Of a stretch of DNA of 64,000 nucleotides, positions 42,110 through 53,239 are shown one piece after another (position 1 is the stretch's first letter; each line of letters begins with the position of its first letter). The stretch lies in NCBI GenBank assembly GCA_963970005.1, contig CAXAMN010023361.1, positions 1,189,276 through 1,253,275 of the forward strand, read 5' to 3'. This stretch comes from Durusdinium trenchii (taxonomy: Eukaryota; Sar; Dinophyceae; Suessiales; Symbiodiniaceae). Below the pieces are notes generated by a model. The model was not told where the DNA came from, did no database searches, and saw nothing but the letters and a program-made list of their open reading frames with translations. A program made the translations under genes and the position numbers.

Positions 42110-42490
42110 ATTTTCTGTGGTCAACCCGTCGGTCCCGCCGGTTGAAAGGCCGTGGTTGTCAACTCAACACTGGTTGATAGAGGAAGTGGAGAAGGGTCGA
42201 GACAGTCTGACCCTGGGAGAACAAAAATCGACGGGTTATATAACATATGATTTTCCACGATCTCCTGGTAACCAAGGGATCGTTTGGATGAATTTTGGGA
42301 AGGGAAAATGCCTTCTGATCAGAAATTTGGTTTGCCTCCAGCCCGGCTCACTGCGTTCAAAAAGGCCGTGCGCTCCCACTCCGGATCCAGGCGCTGCATC
42401 CATGCCTGAGTCAGCAACGTCATTGCTCTGGACACATTACCAAAGAAGAAAGAACATACCTGGACCTTCCAACTACCAAGAATTATAATC
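42110..42490 (+). CDS. Possible plus-strand exon
   Basis: The frame reads LIEEVEKGRDSLTLGEQKST, then GYITYDFPRSPGNQGIVWMN to a stop at 42488. No domain. No competing long minus frame. Confidence 0.3.
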
Positions 42491-42499
42491 GTTTGGGTC

Positions 42500-43915
42500 A
42501 GTTTGTTTGTGTTGCGTTATTTTGCTGGTTTGCTGTTCTTTTTTTGTGTGCGTTTTGCGCTTGCGGTCGTCGTTTTGCCGCGCGCGCTGATTTGCGGCCG
42601 TTTGCGCGGAAAACCCGGTCAGTAACCAAAACTACCATAATTTGTTTGTCATTGGAAGTTCCAGGTATATAATATATAATATTACTTCTATGTGATATGT
42701 GTATATATATAACTATATATATATAACTATACATATATGCACCACACCTTCAGCCAATGGGTAGCTTATAGACACCCCTGGCCCCTGACTATGCATGTTC
42801 CATCATTTGCCATACAATAGCCATCCTCAGGGTGGTGCTGGTTGTTGGATGCTGTTGGGCGTTTTGAGCACTATGCACTCTAAGCACCTTTCTTACCGTG
42901 ACGAGTCACTGTAGAACCCCTTCCTTCACACCTGCTCAATCCTGCTCAACTGAGCACATCCCGAAAATGCCAGGCGATGCCAGGCGTTTGGAGCACCAAT
43001 GTCCGTTGCGAAAGCGGCGGAGCTTCGAGCGACTCGGTCCCGACCGGGTCCCGACGCAGGTGCGTCCAGTCCCAGCCACCCGCAGCACGGAGCCCTCTTT
43101 CTTCGTCAAGAACTTCGTCACGAAGGCCCGCGCGGCTTCGGACTGCGAGGACACCGGAGGTCCATCCTGGATGTGCTCAACGGTGTCGCCCAGAGGTGTG
43201 AGGACTGGAGAGGACTATTGTAGAGCTTTCCAACAAGCCGGATGAAGCAAATTCGCTCATGGCAGCATGTGGCACTGGGTCGGTTGCTGATGTGGCTGGA
43301 AAGAGTCTTGATCTTAGTTACATCCCTTGCCCCTCAGTTCTTCCGAAGAAAAAAAACACCAGGAGATGTGCAGAAACCCTCGTCCTCCTCCCTCCCCCTT
43401 CTCGGCCTCCACTGCTTCATCCTCCATCTTGGTGCGTTGGCAACCCTGCACGGAGCACACCATCCCCACGACCCTCGTGGCATCACCGTGGCGCGCCCGC
43501 GCGCGCGATCGAACCCGACGGTGCCGAGCCAGGGGCCTGCCTGAGCAACCCATCGCTTGGCGATGGCCACCAAGGTTATACTCCAAAGCACGCAGTTGAG
43601 CCAGGAGGGTGGAGGAAAAAAAGGAAACCATAGCACAAATGCCAAGAATACATCAACGGATGACATGTGGTCCTATATTGCGAGACCCAAGTCACAAAGA
43701 GCATGCCTTTTTTCTTCCATTGAGTTCTTCACGAAACTGGCTGCTTTGGCCAAGAACTCGCCTCAACTAACACTTTCTCTCTCCCTCTGTCTGCGAATCA
43801 ACCGCTTCAACCCCGGGAAGGTACACTGAGAAGACGGCGAAACTTCAAAAGGTCAATGTGTAAGTTCAGCCTCGGACGTGGAATGGTAGCACCTGCCTCC
43901 TGGCACCTCAACGAT
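42500..43915. other. TA microsatellite, then GC-rich stretch with ORFs in many frames
   Basis: (TA)n at 42668-42738. From 42960 to 43670 high GC keeps several frames open on both strands at once; I could not pick one. Confidence 0.35.
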
Positions 43916-44185
43916 TCAATTTCTCACGATCAAAAGGAAACCGTAGACTCCGCAGGAAGCTTTGGCAGGAAGCTTTTGCTGTAATTGGTGAAGCGAGAGA
44001 GGTCTGATCTGAGCCCCCAGGCTGCCTCCAACCCCATTGAAACAGGTCCTGCGTGCAGGGTTCTCCAACGAGCCCCATTCAAGCCCACCCTCAAGCGGAC
44101 TGAAGCGCAGGTCTCCAAGCACCGGACCTTTTCATCCGATTGAAATGCAAGGACCTGGAGCAATCTGATGTTTGATTGATCATGC

Positions 44186-44293
44186 TACCCTCCCTGAAAC
44201 AATCATGGTTACGTGGAATACTGTCCGTTTTTTTTGGAAAACCGTTTTCCAAGGGGCCATGTTCCACTTCCATGTTTGTTGGATGGAGGGTAT
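44186..44293. mobile_element. Foldback/MITE-like element, family 1 copy b, with target duplication
   Basis: The left end TACCCTCCCTGAAACAATCA and right end GTTGGATGGAGGGTA are inverted. The internal segment CCAAGGGGCC..(G)TTCCACTTCC is shared with the copy at 3173. ATCATGC is repeated directly on both sides (left ending 44185, right starting 44294), a likely 7-8 bp target duplication. Confidence 0.65.
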
Positions 44294-44338
44294 ATCATGC
44301 TTGATCCTGAGGGTGTGGATCAACAATTATCAATGTCT

Positions 44339-44539
44339 CTAACCCCCAGCTGGCATCTCTGAACTGTAACTTCGTATGTAGCACAATGTAACACGGTTGC
44401 CCCAGCCACACCCCACATCATCAGTTAAGGTTGTAAATCCAATCTTGATGAGGGCCTGCGAAGCATCATTCAGGAAGCCTGAAGGGAGCGAGTCAACTCG
44501 CAACAAGACCACGCAGGTCCAAAGCCAAGGATGCGGCAA
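44339..44539 (-). CDS. C-terminal exon, possibly LRR-derived
   Basis: The frame reads LLRVDSLPSGFLNDASQALI, then KIGFTTLTDDVGCGWGNRV to a stop. LPSG and LTDD..G resemble the LRR units at 24.8-25.2 kb, but the repeat period is lost. Confidence 0.4.
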   Translation of the reverse strand: MPHPWLWTCVVLLRVDSLPSGFLNDASQALIKIGFTTLTDDVGCGWGNRVTLCYIRSYSSEMPAGG

Positions 44540-44639
44540 AAGTGCGCAACATTCGCCAGGCGTGCAACTCCACCAAAGATTCCAAAAGGATTGGAATTCA
44601 TGCCTTCAACCTAAATCAATCACCGCCACTGACTGCAAA

Positions 44640-45270
44640 TAACTGAGCGTTCAGAATACGAATGGGCTGCATGAAATCTCTACTCGTTCCAGTGTGTTCT
44701 GATTGGTGCATCAGTGCCACCGGTGGCAACAGTTTGCTAGGGCTCCTGCAGGTAACAGCTTATTTATCTCTTGAGCGCTACCATGAAGGCCGTTCTTGAT
44801 GTGGGGCCTCCTATGGTGGTTCCAGTGCCATGTTCCAAAATGTTCCAAACACTGGTCCATACGCAAATCGGCACCGGTGCCCGAAAAAGCCATTGGTTTA
44901 AAGTGGTGGTTCTTCCGGCTTTCGCTATGGCAGAATGGTAGGCGGTGCCCGACTCAAACTGGACTACCCAAACCTTTCCAAGTCAGACAAAAGAAGTTGG
45001 AAACAGATAGAAAAGGTGTCTGGTTTTGGGTTTCAGCGAGATATTTGATTGATGGATGTTGGGTGTTCCTGATCTTTAGCGGCATGCTTGTGGCTGTGCA
45101 GAGGCCGCGCTGATGTGAACATGTGCTGAGAAAGTACTGATGCTGTGAAACATCTGCCAACAGCACCACACAGCCGGAACTAAGGCGCGAGCACAAGCCT
45201 CGCAGCGAGTGGCAAGAAGATGCGGATGCTTAGAGCTGGTGTGGATGATGGCAAAACAAGGCCAACAAAA
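44640..45270. other. Weak overlapping ORFs
   Basis: Plus (44796-45113) and minus (44954-45196) frames overlap. Undecided. Confidence 0.3.
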
Positions 45271-45282
45271 TTTACAGAAGGG

Positions 45283-45360
45283 AACTTGTTGCTAGTAGCT
45301 TCTTGTTACTAGTAGAAATGCACTTGTTACTAGTAGCGATGCACTTGTTACTAGGAGGAT
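45283..45360. repeat. ACTAG dispersed repeat, three tandem units
   Basis: CTTGTT(G/A)CTAGTAG. occurs four times in 78 bp. The minus frame reads SNKC/SNKKLL repeats that extend the neighbouring ORF. Confidence 0.85.
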
Positions 45361-45411
45361 ATCTGGCCTCAACCCCCAAAGCACAAAGCACAGGAATCCC
45401 TCCAATGCTTT

Positions 45412-45648
45412 TCATCCAAAGCTGGAGCGCTGGGAGCCTGGAATCCAGCCTCTCTTGCTGGCACCGCTTCCAACAGCGCCTTGGTGAAACACACTGCAGA
45501 AGCACCGCGCCGGTTCCCGCGCACGATGCGCCCCGCGAGCGGTTTTTGCGCGCCGGGCGCTGAGGGCCACGGCAGAACCTGCGCCCATGAAGACCGACCA
45601 GCTCAATCCATCTCCGTGGGCTTCAAACATCAGCCTGGGAAGCTGCAA
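45412..45648 (-). CDS. Exon, unknown; runs toward the ACTAG repeat
   Basis: The frame reads LQLPRLMFEAHGDGLSWSVF, then MGAGSAVALSARRAKTARGA. HGDGLSWSVF is weakly EF-hand-like. A related frame downstream continues into the ACTAG repeat. Confidence 0.4.
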   Translation of the reverse strand: MQLPRLMFEAHGDGLSWSVFMGAGSAVALSARRAKTARGAHRAREPARCFCSVFHQGAVGSGASKRGWIPGSQRSSFG

Positions 45649-45715
45649 GCGACTGCACGCTCCCGAGGCGTTCAGTTACGTGCAGGATTGTACACCGACC
45701 TGTGTACGCAGGTAA

Positions 45716-46005
45716 ATGATAGATAGATGCCTTTGGATTGGAGTTTTACTGCCAGCCTCACGCGTGCAGCCAATCGTAACTGCTCCAGCCAAGTCAGCTC
45801 GGCCAAATCAGCCACTTCCACAGCGCTCACCAGAGCCTACCGACGAGTCAGCGAGCGCGATGGAATCACTGGAGGTCAATCTTCCTCGGATTCCGCACGG
45901 GATGGTCCGCCATCCAGGTTGTCGCGGTTGCATGCACATCCGCGAAATTGTCAATCCTCCAAATTGCGCGCATGGCGTGATCGGTGTGCATCATTTTGAG
46001 CATTG
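45716..46005. other. Weak plus ORFs
   Basis: Two overlapping plus frames without domains. Confidence 0.3.
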
Positions 46006-46011
46006 CGCTTT

Positions 46012-46331
46012 TTACGCACCGCCCCACCAACCATCAAAAACCTGAGTTTTTCCCCAGCCTAAAAGATGGCTTTTGGGTATGTGAACATATGTATTTTTCA
46101 TGGTGTTCAGAGCCGCTGGCAGCCACCTGTCAGCCGTCTCAAGGCATTTCAAGGGAACCTCCGCCAGTGCGCCATGGACGAGGTCTTGCCGAGTGGCCAT
46201 CGTCCCCAGGCACTGCTATTCCGCCGCTCCACCAGCAAAAGACGTGGCACGGACGCTGCAATCTCCTGCACATCATTCTCGGCAGTCCCATTTTCATCAT
46301 TTTCCATTCGAGGTCCCATTTTTCTCTTCAA
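46012..46331 (-). CDS. Small gene or two exons, unknown
   Basis: ATG at 46200 opens MATRQDLVHGALAEVPLKCL, then ETADRWLPAALNTMKNTYVH to a stop. Upstream, another frame (46331-46210) reads MENDENGTAENDVQEIAASV and PRLLLVERRN; a short intron between them would be needed if they join. Both look coding. Confidence 0.45.
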
Positions 46332-46340
46332 ATGTCCAGC

Positions 46341-46500
46341 TCAGCTATGGGAGTCTATGGACATCCGCTGGTGGATTAGAAGCTTTGTGTACATGTCTCT
46401 CTTCGTTGGGTGCTTCCGCAAGGTGCTTCCGCAAGATCGCGAGCTTTCGCAGGACCCTGCATGCTCTTCTGCGCAGTTACGCCACATGAATGAGTTCGAG
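46341..46500 (-). CDS. Possible exon
   Basis: The frame reads MWRNCAEEHAGSCESSRSCG, then STLRKHPTKRDMYTKLLIHQ to a stop. Likely part of the same transcription unit as 46012-46331. Confidence 0.35.
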
Positions 46501-46509
46501 CTTTGACGT

Positions 46510-47730
46510 GTCATTTGGCAAATCTTGAAGAAAAAAAATTGTGGTCCTGAACTCCACCTCCAGCCCCTTCGCCCGACCTGCGAAATCATCCCCATGCTCC
46601 GAGCAGCATGGACAAATCCTGACCTAGGCGATGGATTTAGTCCCAGGGGCGATCCCATGGGCGTCACTGGGCCCCAAGGTCAAAGCATATGAGTCTCACT
46701 GGCCCAGCCGCCACCAGAATACAGCATCAGCTCATGCCCCCAAATCGCCCGTTCGTAGCAGCGCCCTGCGAGCGAGCGATTGAACGGCGTGTGGGTGGCT
46801 AGTGAAAACATCAATGAAAAATACAACTCGGATTGCAAAACACAGCCAGTGATCTCTCTATCCCTCTCTCTTTCTCTCTCCATGGGTCACACTGACCAAC
46901 AGCCCAGCAGTGAAAGTGCGCTGTGTGCTTGAAAAGTGCGTTTCCCATGCAGCAGCTTGCTTTGGTTTCCTTAGATCTTTTTGGTGGACGTGAGCAAAAA
47001 AAGGGCTTCATATGAGAAGTTCGCCTACGCAAACCTCACACATCGTCTCACGCCGGGCGTACGCGGAATTCGTGTCGTCGGCCACCCAACCCTTGCAGAC
47101 ATGGCCTTGAGAGATGGAGTCCCCAACCCTTTTCTGGAGTGGCAGTGCAACTAGAAGACTCAAAATTGCTTACGCACCTCTTACGCATCGAGCGTCCTAA
47201 CCTGGGCTTCCACCAAACCTTACGCAACCCTTACGCCGTGCAGACTTTAGCAGTTTAATCGGATCATGTGGTTCTTTCATAGAGGTGTCACTCACGTGCA
47301 TTCTGGGGGGCTGGGGCATGTCTTCAAACGAGGCCGTTTCATCGAACGAAAACAGGTTGGGCAAATAGTGTGATATATATGTATAATATATATATAGTAC
47401 TTATATGATATGTACTATACTTATTGATTTATATTACTGTGGATATGTGTGGGCAATCTGGGAAGCACTTGACCAATATAAAAACTTGTCCATGTTCTTT
47501 GTGGTTGTCCGCTACTCCTGTTCCACGTGACCCTTGGCGGGTGACACAGTCACCGTGCATCAAGTGCTCGCCCAGTGGAAGGGTCATTGCAGCTCAGGGT
47601 GTGAGGGGTCAGCTGTTTCATGCTGTTTCATCATGAAGCCTTCTGGGAAGCCCCTCCCAGTCCCTTGTGTCTCATTTCTAGTGTGGTTCTCTCCCTGGAA
47701 ACCACGCTCCACTCTTTCTTCCAAGAATTT
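46510..47730. other. Mostly intergenic
   Basis: (TC)n near 46856-46880. Four TTACGC repeats lie at 47170-47240 and (TA)n at 47373-47398. No supported exon. Confidence 0.4.
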
Positions 47731-47732
47731 CC

Positions 47733-48128
47733 TCAACTGAAGGGCATTTGGATCGGCTGATCCACTCCGTGGCCGCCCATCTGGTCGGCCAGTCGCCTTC
47801 TGCAGCGATCAGCTCGGGCTCGATTCTCGATCGACTTCGCTGCCTGGGACGTCTGCCAACATGTTGTACGGCCTGTGGCTGATGAGCCTTGGCACAGGCT
47901 GGGCCTGTAGCAGGCTGGGCGAAAAAGGACGAAGTAATAGTGCCCATGGCCCAACCCCATGCAGTCGAGGGACTGGAGCAAGAAATCCAGGCCGCCCATA
48001 GATTTGTTTTCAGACTTGGTGCGTACTTCATCGAACCCAAAAGGTTTTTTAATGTTTTGTGTATGCCAGAAGACTTCAAAGACCATTTGGCTCCCAAAGA
48101 GATTCATTTGAGGCCGCCGCGCTGCCAC
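47733..48128 (-). CDS. Coding-like region, strand and frame unresolved
   Basis: One minus frame reads MGGLDFLLQSLDCMGLGHGH.., another RSRSRIEPELIAAEGDWPTR. A plus frame also reads well (KKDEVIVPMAQPHAVEGLEQ then EIQAAHRFVFRLGAYFIEP). The array direction favours minus. Confidence 0.3.
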   Translation of the reverse strand: MAARRPQMNLFGSQMVFEVFWHTQNIKKPFGFDEVRTKSENKSMGGLDFLLQSLDCMGLGHGHYYFVLFRPACYRPSLCQGSSATGRTTCWQTSQAAKSIENRARADRCRRRLADQMGGHGVDQPIQMPFS

Positions 48129-48316
48129 GAAAGACTTTCTGCCAAATGTGTCTATCCTTGTCCAGGTCTTGGTCTACGAGGAGGAGATCAAACTCACCTC
48201 GACCATCGCTCACAAACCCCCCAACATCTCCCCCCCTTAAAAAGGAATATCGCCAGCTTCAAGCTGCAAAGGTCCGGCCTGTGGGACTGTACCAACCAAT
48301 TCTGCAACCAAATTGA

Positions 48317-48499
48317 TCATTTAGAGGTTCCCTTCATGGCGATCACCCCGGCGATCGTTTGTGTTTCGCGCCTGCCAGCGTCCGAAGGCCATAGAAATCG
48401 TCCATGTGCGCTTGGGCAAAGGCCGGCACGAGTGAGTGCAACATGTGCCACGGACTCCTCCAACCATTCGGTTGATGAAAGACGTGGAAACATCTGCAT
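48317..48499 (-). CDS. Small ORF, unknown
   Basis: ATG at 48499 opens MQMFPRLSSTEWLEESVAHV, then ALTRAGLCPSAHGRFLWPSD to a stop. Balanced composition. Confidence 0.4.
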   Translation of the reverse strand: MQMFPRLSSTEWLEESVAHVALTRAGLCPSAHGRFLWPSDAGRRETQTIAGVIAMKGTSK

Positions 48500-48509
48500 G
48501 ATCCTTTAG

Positions 48510-49200
48510 CAGAACTGAAGCCTCACATTGGATGGTACTATGTCAGGTGTATGTGTCGTCGACTGCGAGCTGTCCTCAATCGCAGTGTGACTGGCAAAAT
48601 GAAGGCTGCCCTGGACTCACCTTCATAGACAAACTTATGGAACCCTCTTCAAGCAAACATGTTCACCATCTTGAACCTTTTTCATCCTGAAAACTGAAAA
48701 CTGCCGCAAGTCACACACATGGTACTAACAGCGCCTTTGTGATTCAAGTTGCTGTTGAAGGGAGCCGAGAGCCACTTCAGTGGATAGAGGGTGGTGCCCA
48801 TTTCGGAGCATGCCTCGCGCGTTTTCACGCGACGCGAACCGCGACGCGAGCACACCATGGGTCCAGGAACCCAGTGGCGTACCCTACCAGAAGTCAGCCT
48901 TGATCATGGAAGGAAAGTCCGGGCCCGACAAGCAGGCGCTGTTGGGATGGAAGGCCTGAGGTGTGGATCAACTCTTGATGGTTGATTCATGTTGATTCTA
49001 TTTCTTTCGATCTTGCTCTCATCACTGACTCAGGGTTCCTGCGCCTGCAGCTCGCCATGGGTGATGCAAATGGGCGAAAGCTCTAAGGAGCACAGGTCAC
49101 TGTTGAAGGTGGAGACCTGGCTGCACCGCTGCTCAGCCGGGCAAACCTGTCAGCGGACGTGTGAGTTGTTTTCTCGTAAATCCTTGTCTGTTGGCATGTT
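48510..49200. other. Intergenic, nothing recognised
   Basis: Short frames only. Confidence 0.4.
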
Positions 49201-49209
49201 CATGTGCAA

Positions 49210-49446
49210 TCATGTGCACGGAGCGCCGAAAAAGATACAGTACCCCCAAAGTCCCCAACGGTGGAGAAAAAAAAACCTCTGTAAATCCTGAGCCCCGCTA
49301 GGTCGATGCAATGTTTGCTGTGACACAACACACGCCTCCGGCCTCCGGATTCTTTGGGCAACCCTCTCTCCTGTGAACACAGCGGTGAAGGCGCTTGCTA
49401 CAAACCTCATCAGCCAATGCATGATGAATCGTGGCGCCAAGCACAT
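49210..49446 (-). CDS. Possible N-terminal exon with hydrophobic start
   Basis: The frame reads MCLAPRFIMHWLMRFVASAF, then TAVFTGERVAQRIRRPEACV. A hydrophobic then basic order like a targeting leader. Confidence 0.35.
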   Translation of the reverse strand: MCLAPRFIMHWLMRFVASAFTAVFTGERVAQRIRRPEACVVSQQTLHRPSGAQDLQRFFFLHRWGLWGYCIFFGAPCT

Positions 49447-49639
49447 TCACTGGCTACGTAGAATCTTAGATTCTGGCAAACAAATTGCCATGCAAAATAG
49501 GAGCGCGCAGAGCATGTGGGTTCAACAGCGCGACAGGTGAAGGACAGCATGGCTGTGCAAGTAGGTGCGCAACAGGTTTATGGGCATGTATCAGAAGGGC
49601 CAACACAACACGTAGTGACGTAGTTACATGGCAAAGAAA

Positions 49640-49975
49640 TTACATGTCTGCGTGTGATTGTGTGTGTGCATTCCAAAGTGCATAAAGCATCATAAAAAGT
49701 ATCATACAGGATCCAAAAAAAATGCCCCCAAAACAAAAAAACGACTGAATTCCATGACCAAAATTCCATGCGATTCCAGATCCTGAGCTTCCAACATGAT
49801 CTGGCAAGCCTTCACATCCAAGATCGTCCATGCAGGTCCTGCCGGTCCGTGTCGTCCAGAAGTCCCGCCGGTCCGTGAGTCCCGAGCCGAAGCAAACGAA
49901 GCACGTGCGTCTCCTGGTGGGCTGCCACAGTAGATCTTCAAGAAGCTCAGCCTGAGCACAAAAAGAGGCACTCAC
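49640..49975 (-). CDS. Coding-like region, frame unresolved
   Basis: Two minus frames look plausible: FCAQAELLEDLLWQPTRRRT.. and GPAWTILDVKACQIMLEAQD. Probably one exon of each. Confidence 0.35.
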   Translation of the reverse strand: MSASFCAQAELLEDLLWQPTRRRTCFVCFGSGLTDRRDFWTTRTGRTCMDDLGCEGLPDHVGSSGSGIAWNFGHGIQSFFCFGGIFFGSCMILFMMLYALWNAHTQSHADM

Positions 49976-50090
49976 TAGTAGCGAGGACGCTACTTATATA
50001 TAAAGGCCATCGCTATTAGGTTGGAGGCCATCGCTACTAGTGGTAAGAAGCTACATGAAGCTACTAGTAGCAAGAAGCGACAAAAAAGCC
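49972..50090. repeat. ACTAG dispersed repeat, copy
   Basis: ACTAGTAGCGAGGACGCTAC, then CGCTACTAGTGGTAAGAAGC and GCTACTAGTAGCAAGAAGC. Confidence 0.85.
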
Positions 50091-50302
50091 ACTTCCTTGA
50101 CGTCTGAGCACACCACAGTCTGGAAGTAATACGACACCGCCCGATAAAACCGTATGTAGTTTGAGTGAACCTGAATTGGCGAAGCGCGAGAGTCCGATTC
50201 ACACAGTGTCCCTCGCGTCCTCGCGGCGGCGTTTTTCGCCCAAAAACGGGGCAAGACTGCCGTGCTGGCATTTTTCCGCTGCCAGAAGACCAATGGACGC
50301 TA

Positions 50303-50394
50303 AGTTCTCCCTGAAATCATCGCGGTTTCCCCCCAAAAATGACCATCTTCCTTTACGTGATGGTCCACCGTCGATGGTTTCAGGGAGTGTACTT
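50303..50394. mobile_element. Foldback/MITE-like element, family 1 copy c
   Basis: The ends CTCCCTGAAATCATCG and CGATGGTTTCAGGGAG are inverted copies separated by ~60 nt. A shorter, more diverged member. Confidence 0.5.
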
Positions 50395-50439
50395 GACAGT
50401 TCCCTGAGTGGATCGCATCAAAGGTGGAGATAGGCCACC

Positions 50440-50560
50440 GGGGTTGAGCATGAGGCTCCAAACCTCCACAGAAATCCGCGCAGAACACTGCAGACATCTG
50501 AGCGTCGATCAAAGAGGACTGGTGAACCGCTGCAGATGCGCCGAACACTGCAGCTCGCAC
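50440..50560 (-). CDS. Possible exon
   Basis: The frame reads SSLIDAQMSAVFCADFCGGL. No domain. Confidence 0.3.
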
Positions 50561-50751
50561 TTTTGGGACACCTTCTCAGACTTCACATACCCAGCATTTG
50601 GGTAAGAAAAAGCTATCTACTTTGTAGAGCTGCATTTGTGAAAAGCCTGGCCAATGGTCCTGCAGCTAGCTTCCAGCGCAGAATCAGGGTGAAACATAAA
50701 CTATGGCATGCTGAGCTCACGTGTTGCATCAGCTTCCGTGATCAGTCACCA

Positions 50752-52288
50752 TCAGTCGACAGCATCTAAGTCCTGCTCGAGCTTCTTCAATTCCTTAAGC
50801 CGCTCCTGCAAGATGGCATCTGCTTCGTCTTCTGATTCAGATTCCTCTATCATAGGCTCCTTAGGACAAACAAACGTGACCGGAGCTTGGATCGGGCTTC
50901 AAGCCCTCCGAATGAAAGAGAGGCATTGTTCTAAGACACTGATTTCTAAGCAACAATCTGCCATCAACAACAAAACATAACAAAGCTATTTACAAAACTA
51001 CAAACATGTCAATCTCTTATGGCTTCTACCGAGCAGCTGGTGAATCCCGTACTGGTTCCACTAAGGTAGGCGGAGGCTGAAGAATCTGTGTGAAAATCGA
51101 GCAGACGCGCTGCATGATTCCAGGCGGTTTTTCTTCATGCTGTGCAGTTTCTGCCTCGGCAGCTTTGGCTGGAGTGGCTAAGCAGACAGGGTCACGCCTG
51201 GCCGATTCTCGCTTTTCAGGGCGTTCCATCGCTGCTAAGCTCCGAAGCTCTTCCACCAAGGTCGACTTGAGCTTGCTGGCATGTTTCTGGATGAGCTCCT
51301 TCAGTGCTTTCAGGCGAAAGGTGAAAATCATCCGGTCCAGCTGAGCCCACGTCATCCTCTCTAAGATCTTCTGCCGGATCAAGGCATCATCTTCGGGGTT
51401 CTTGCACTCCGCCTGTTCGGTGCGTGCCTGCAGCATCTCCGACAGGTTCCCCGCACGGGAATTCACGTAGGCCACGGAGCACGCGATCCGCACGGGGGTC
51501 TCGGTCCGAACAGCTTCAGCGATCTCATAGACACACCACAGCCTACTATAAATTTCTGCTTTGGGTGGCGAGGTATGTACTACGACCATGCCAAGGCAAG
51601 AAGAGACATGTCGAACCACCACACCAAAGGGATCTAGGGCCAGCTGTTCAGCCACGCTGGGACCAACGTCGCCCTCTTCATCTCCAGCTTGGTACTGCGA
51701 AAAGGCACAAAACCACATCACCGTCTCCGAGGAAATGTTGTGCTGAACTCGATGTTCCTCAAGAGCCTCCCTGCATTCCTCTATATCTTCGGCCCAGCAA
51801 TGGGAAACCATCAGCTCTGCAGCCAAAGCTTCCACAGGGTTCATTCTCAATGCAATGCTGCAACCCGTATGGCGAGTCCAATTGATCAGCAAGCCTCCAT
51901 ATGGAGGAAGTCCTCCATTGAGGGCATAGAGGTTTACATATCCCCTGGCTTTCTTGGCTTGATCCCACAAAATGGTCACAGCACATGCATCCAGAAACTC
52001 TGCAAACTGCGCACATCGCATGCCCCACTTGACAGGTGGGACTTGACGATTGCTCCAGCGGGCTGGAGGTAAACAGCTGGGAACGTCATCCATGGCAGGT
52101 AAGGTCATCTCGGGATTGGCATCATCCGCGCTGAAAGGATCCATAGAGCCGGTCGGCGCGGTTGGCTCGATGAGTGGTCCCAGGCATTTGCTGTCATGCT
52201 GTCCAGTTTTGGCGCAGCCTCGACAGCAAGACTTAAATCCTCTTGGGCAGCGGCACCCACAGCCCTTCCAGCACAGCCGCTCACTCAT
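50752..52288 (-). CDS. Cys-cluster + SHWWGE/TIR-like domain protein
   Basis: ATG at 52288. Exon 1 (52288-51053, 412 codons) and exon 2 (50859-50752) join in phase across a 193-nt GT-AG intron, giving about 447 residues; without splicing a 420-residue form ends at 51026. Order: a Cys/His cluster at residues 6-35 (CWKGCGCRCPRGFKSCCRGC..H...C), probably metal-binding; an acidic linker; lead-in YVNLYAL (~117); the core domain with VSHCWAED (161-168), VMWFCAFSQYQ (190-200), MVVVHTSPP (234-242) and SRLWCVYEI (248-256); a helical region; and, from exon 2, an acidic coiled coil (EESESEDEADAILQERLKEL). Same superfamily as the gene at 26744-28222 but only distantly alike. TIR-likeness is inference. Confidence 0.8.
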
Positions 52289-52641
52289 GGCGTGAGTCCG
52301 GCAGAGTCGCCATGCGCCCCAAGTTAGAACCCCAACCAGTGGAATTCTTGTAGAGTCATGTAACCCGATGTCGGATGTAGCTGAACATCAAGCAACCACA
52401 AGTCAAGAATGCATGGTAATACTGACGTGTCGGGACTCGTTTTCTTGGGCCCGTCTCGTTGTGCTTTGCGGCCCCGGCATGTGCGATATTCAGATTAGTC
52501 CAAGATCTTTCACTGAAACCACTCCAACCAACCAGCCCGCCTCACCCGCGCTACAATGCAAAGCATGGTGGTACGTAATGGATTGTAAAGGACTACTTAT
52601 GCATGAGTCACTTAGCCTCAAAAAAGCCGCTTGTCAGCAAT

Positions 52642-53058
52642 TCATCCCTCCCACGACAGCACTCTGAGACCGCTACATTCTTCGGCAAAAGGAAGAACCG
52701 CCAAAGCTTCCACCAAGTGGTCTTGCGCATCCTGGTATTGCCTCAACAAATGCGACGAAGGAAAAACATTGTTTGCGCCGCACCGGGCCGCGCTGCTTTT
52801 GGCATGCTCCTTTTCGCAGCTCTTGGGCCCCCGGGCAATCGTAGCAGCTTCCTCTGTGCCTCCGCGGGTTTTCTCGTCTGAACACACGACCGGACCGGTG
52901 GTGAAAACGAAATCCGCTGCAGAACCACCCCGCGGCAGAACCCCGCCAGTGGTGCAGAACCGGTGCCGGCGAGGCACACACAGCACGTGTAGAAGCGTCA
53001 CGCCAGGGGCACCTGACCGACGCGGCGCTCTCAGCCGGGACGACGGAGCCCGGAGCAA
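52642..53058 (-). CDS. Exon, unknown, GC-rich
   Basis: The most convincing part reads EKEHAKSSAARCGANNVFPS, then SHLLRQYQDAQDHLVEALAV, to TGA at 52642. The 5' part is GC-rich with several open frames. Confidence 0.4.
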   Translation of the reverse strand: MLRAPSSRLRAPRRSGAPGVTLLHVLCVPRRHRFCTTGGVLPRGGSAADFVFTTGPVVCSDEKTRGGTEEAATIARGPKSCEKEHAKSSAARCGANNVFPSSHLLRQYQDAQDHLVEALAVLPFAEECSGLRVLSWEG

Positions 53059-53239
53059 ACCCGCTGGGAGGCGCAGTCGGACAAGGCGGCCATGCCCCGG
53101 AAGCGCGTGGGCGGCAGCTCTGGGCAGGGAAACTCACGTATCCTGAGATTGCGCAAGGCTCGAGGGTGCAGCAATTCAGGTGGGTCGAGACCAGGGTAAG
53201 TATGGCCAAACAAGGGGCCTTCAATGGCTTTCATCGAGA

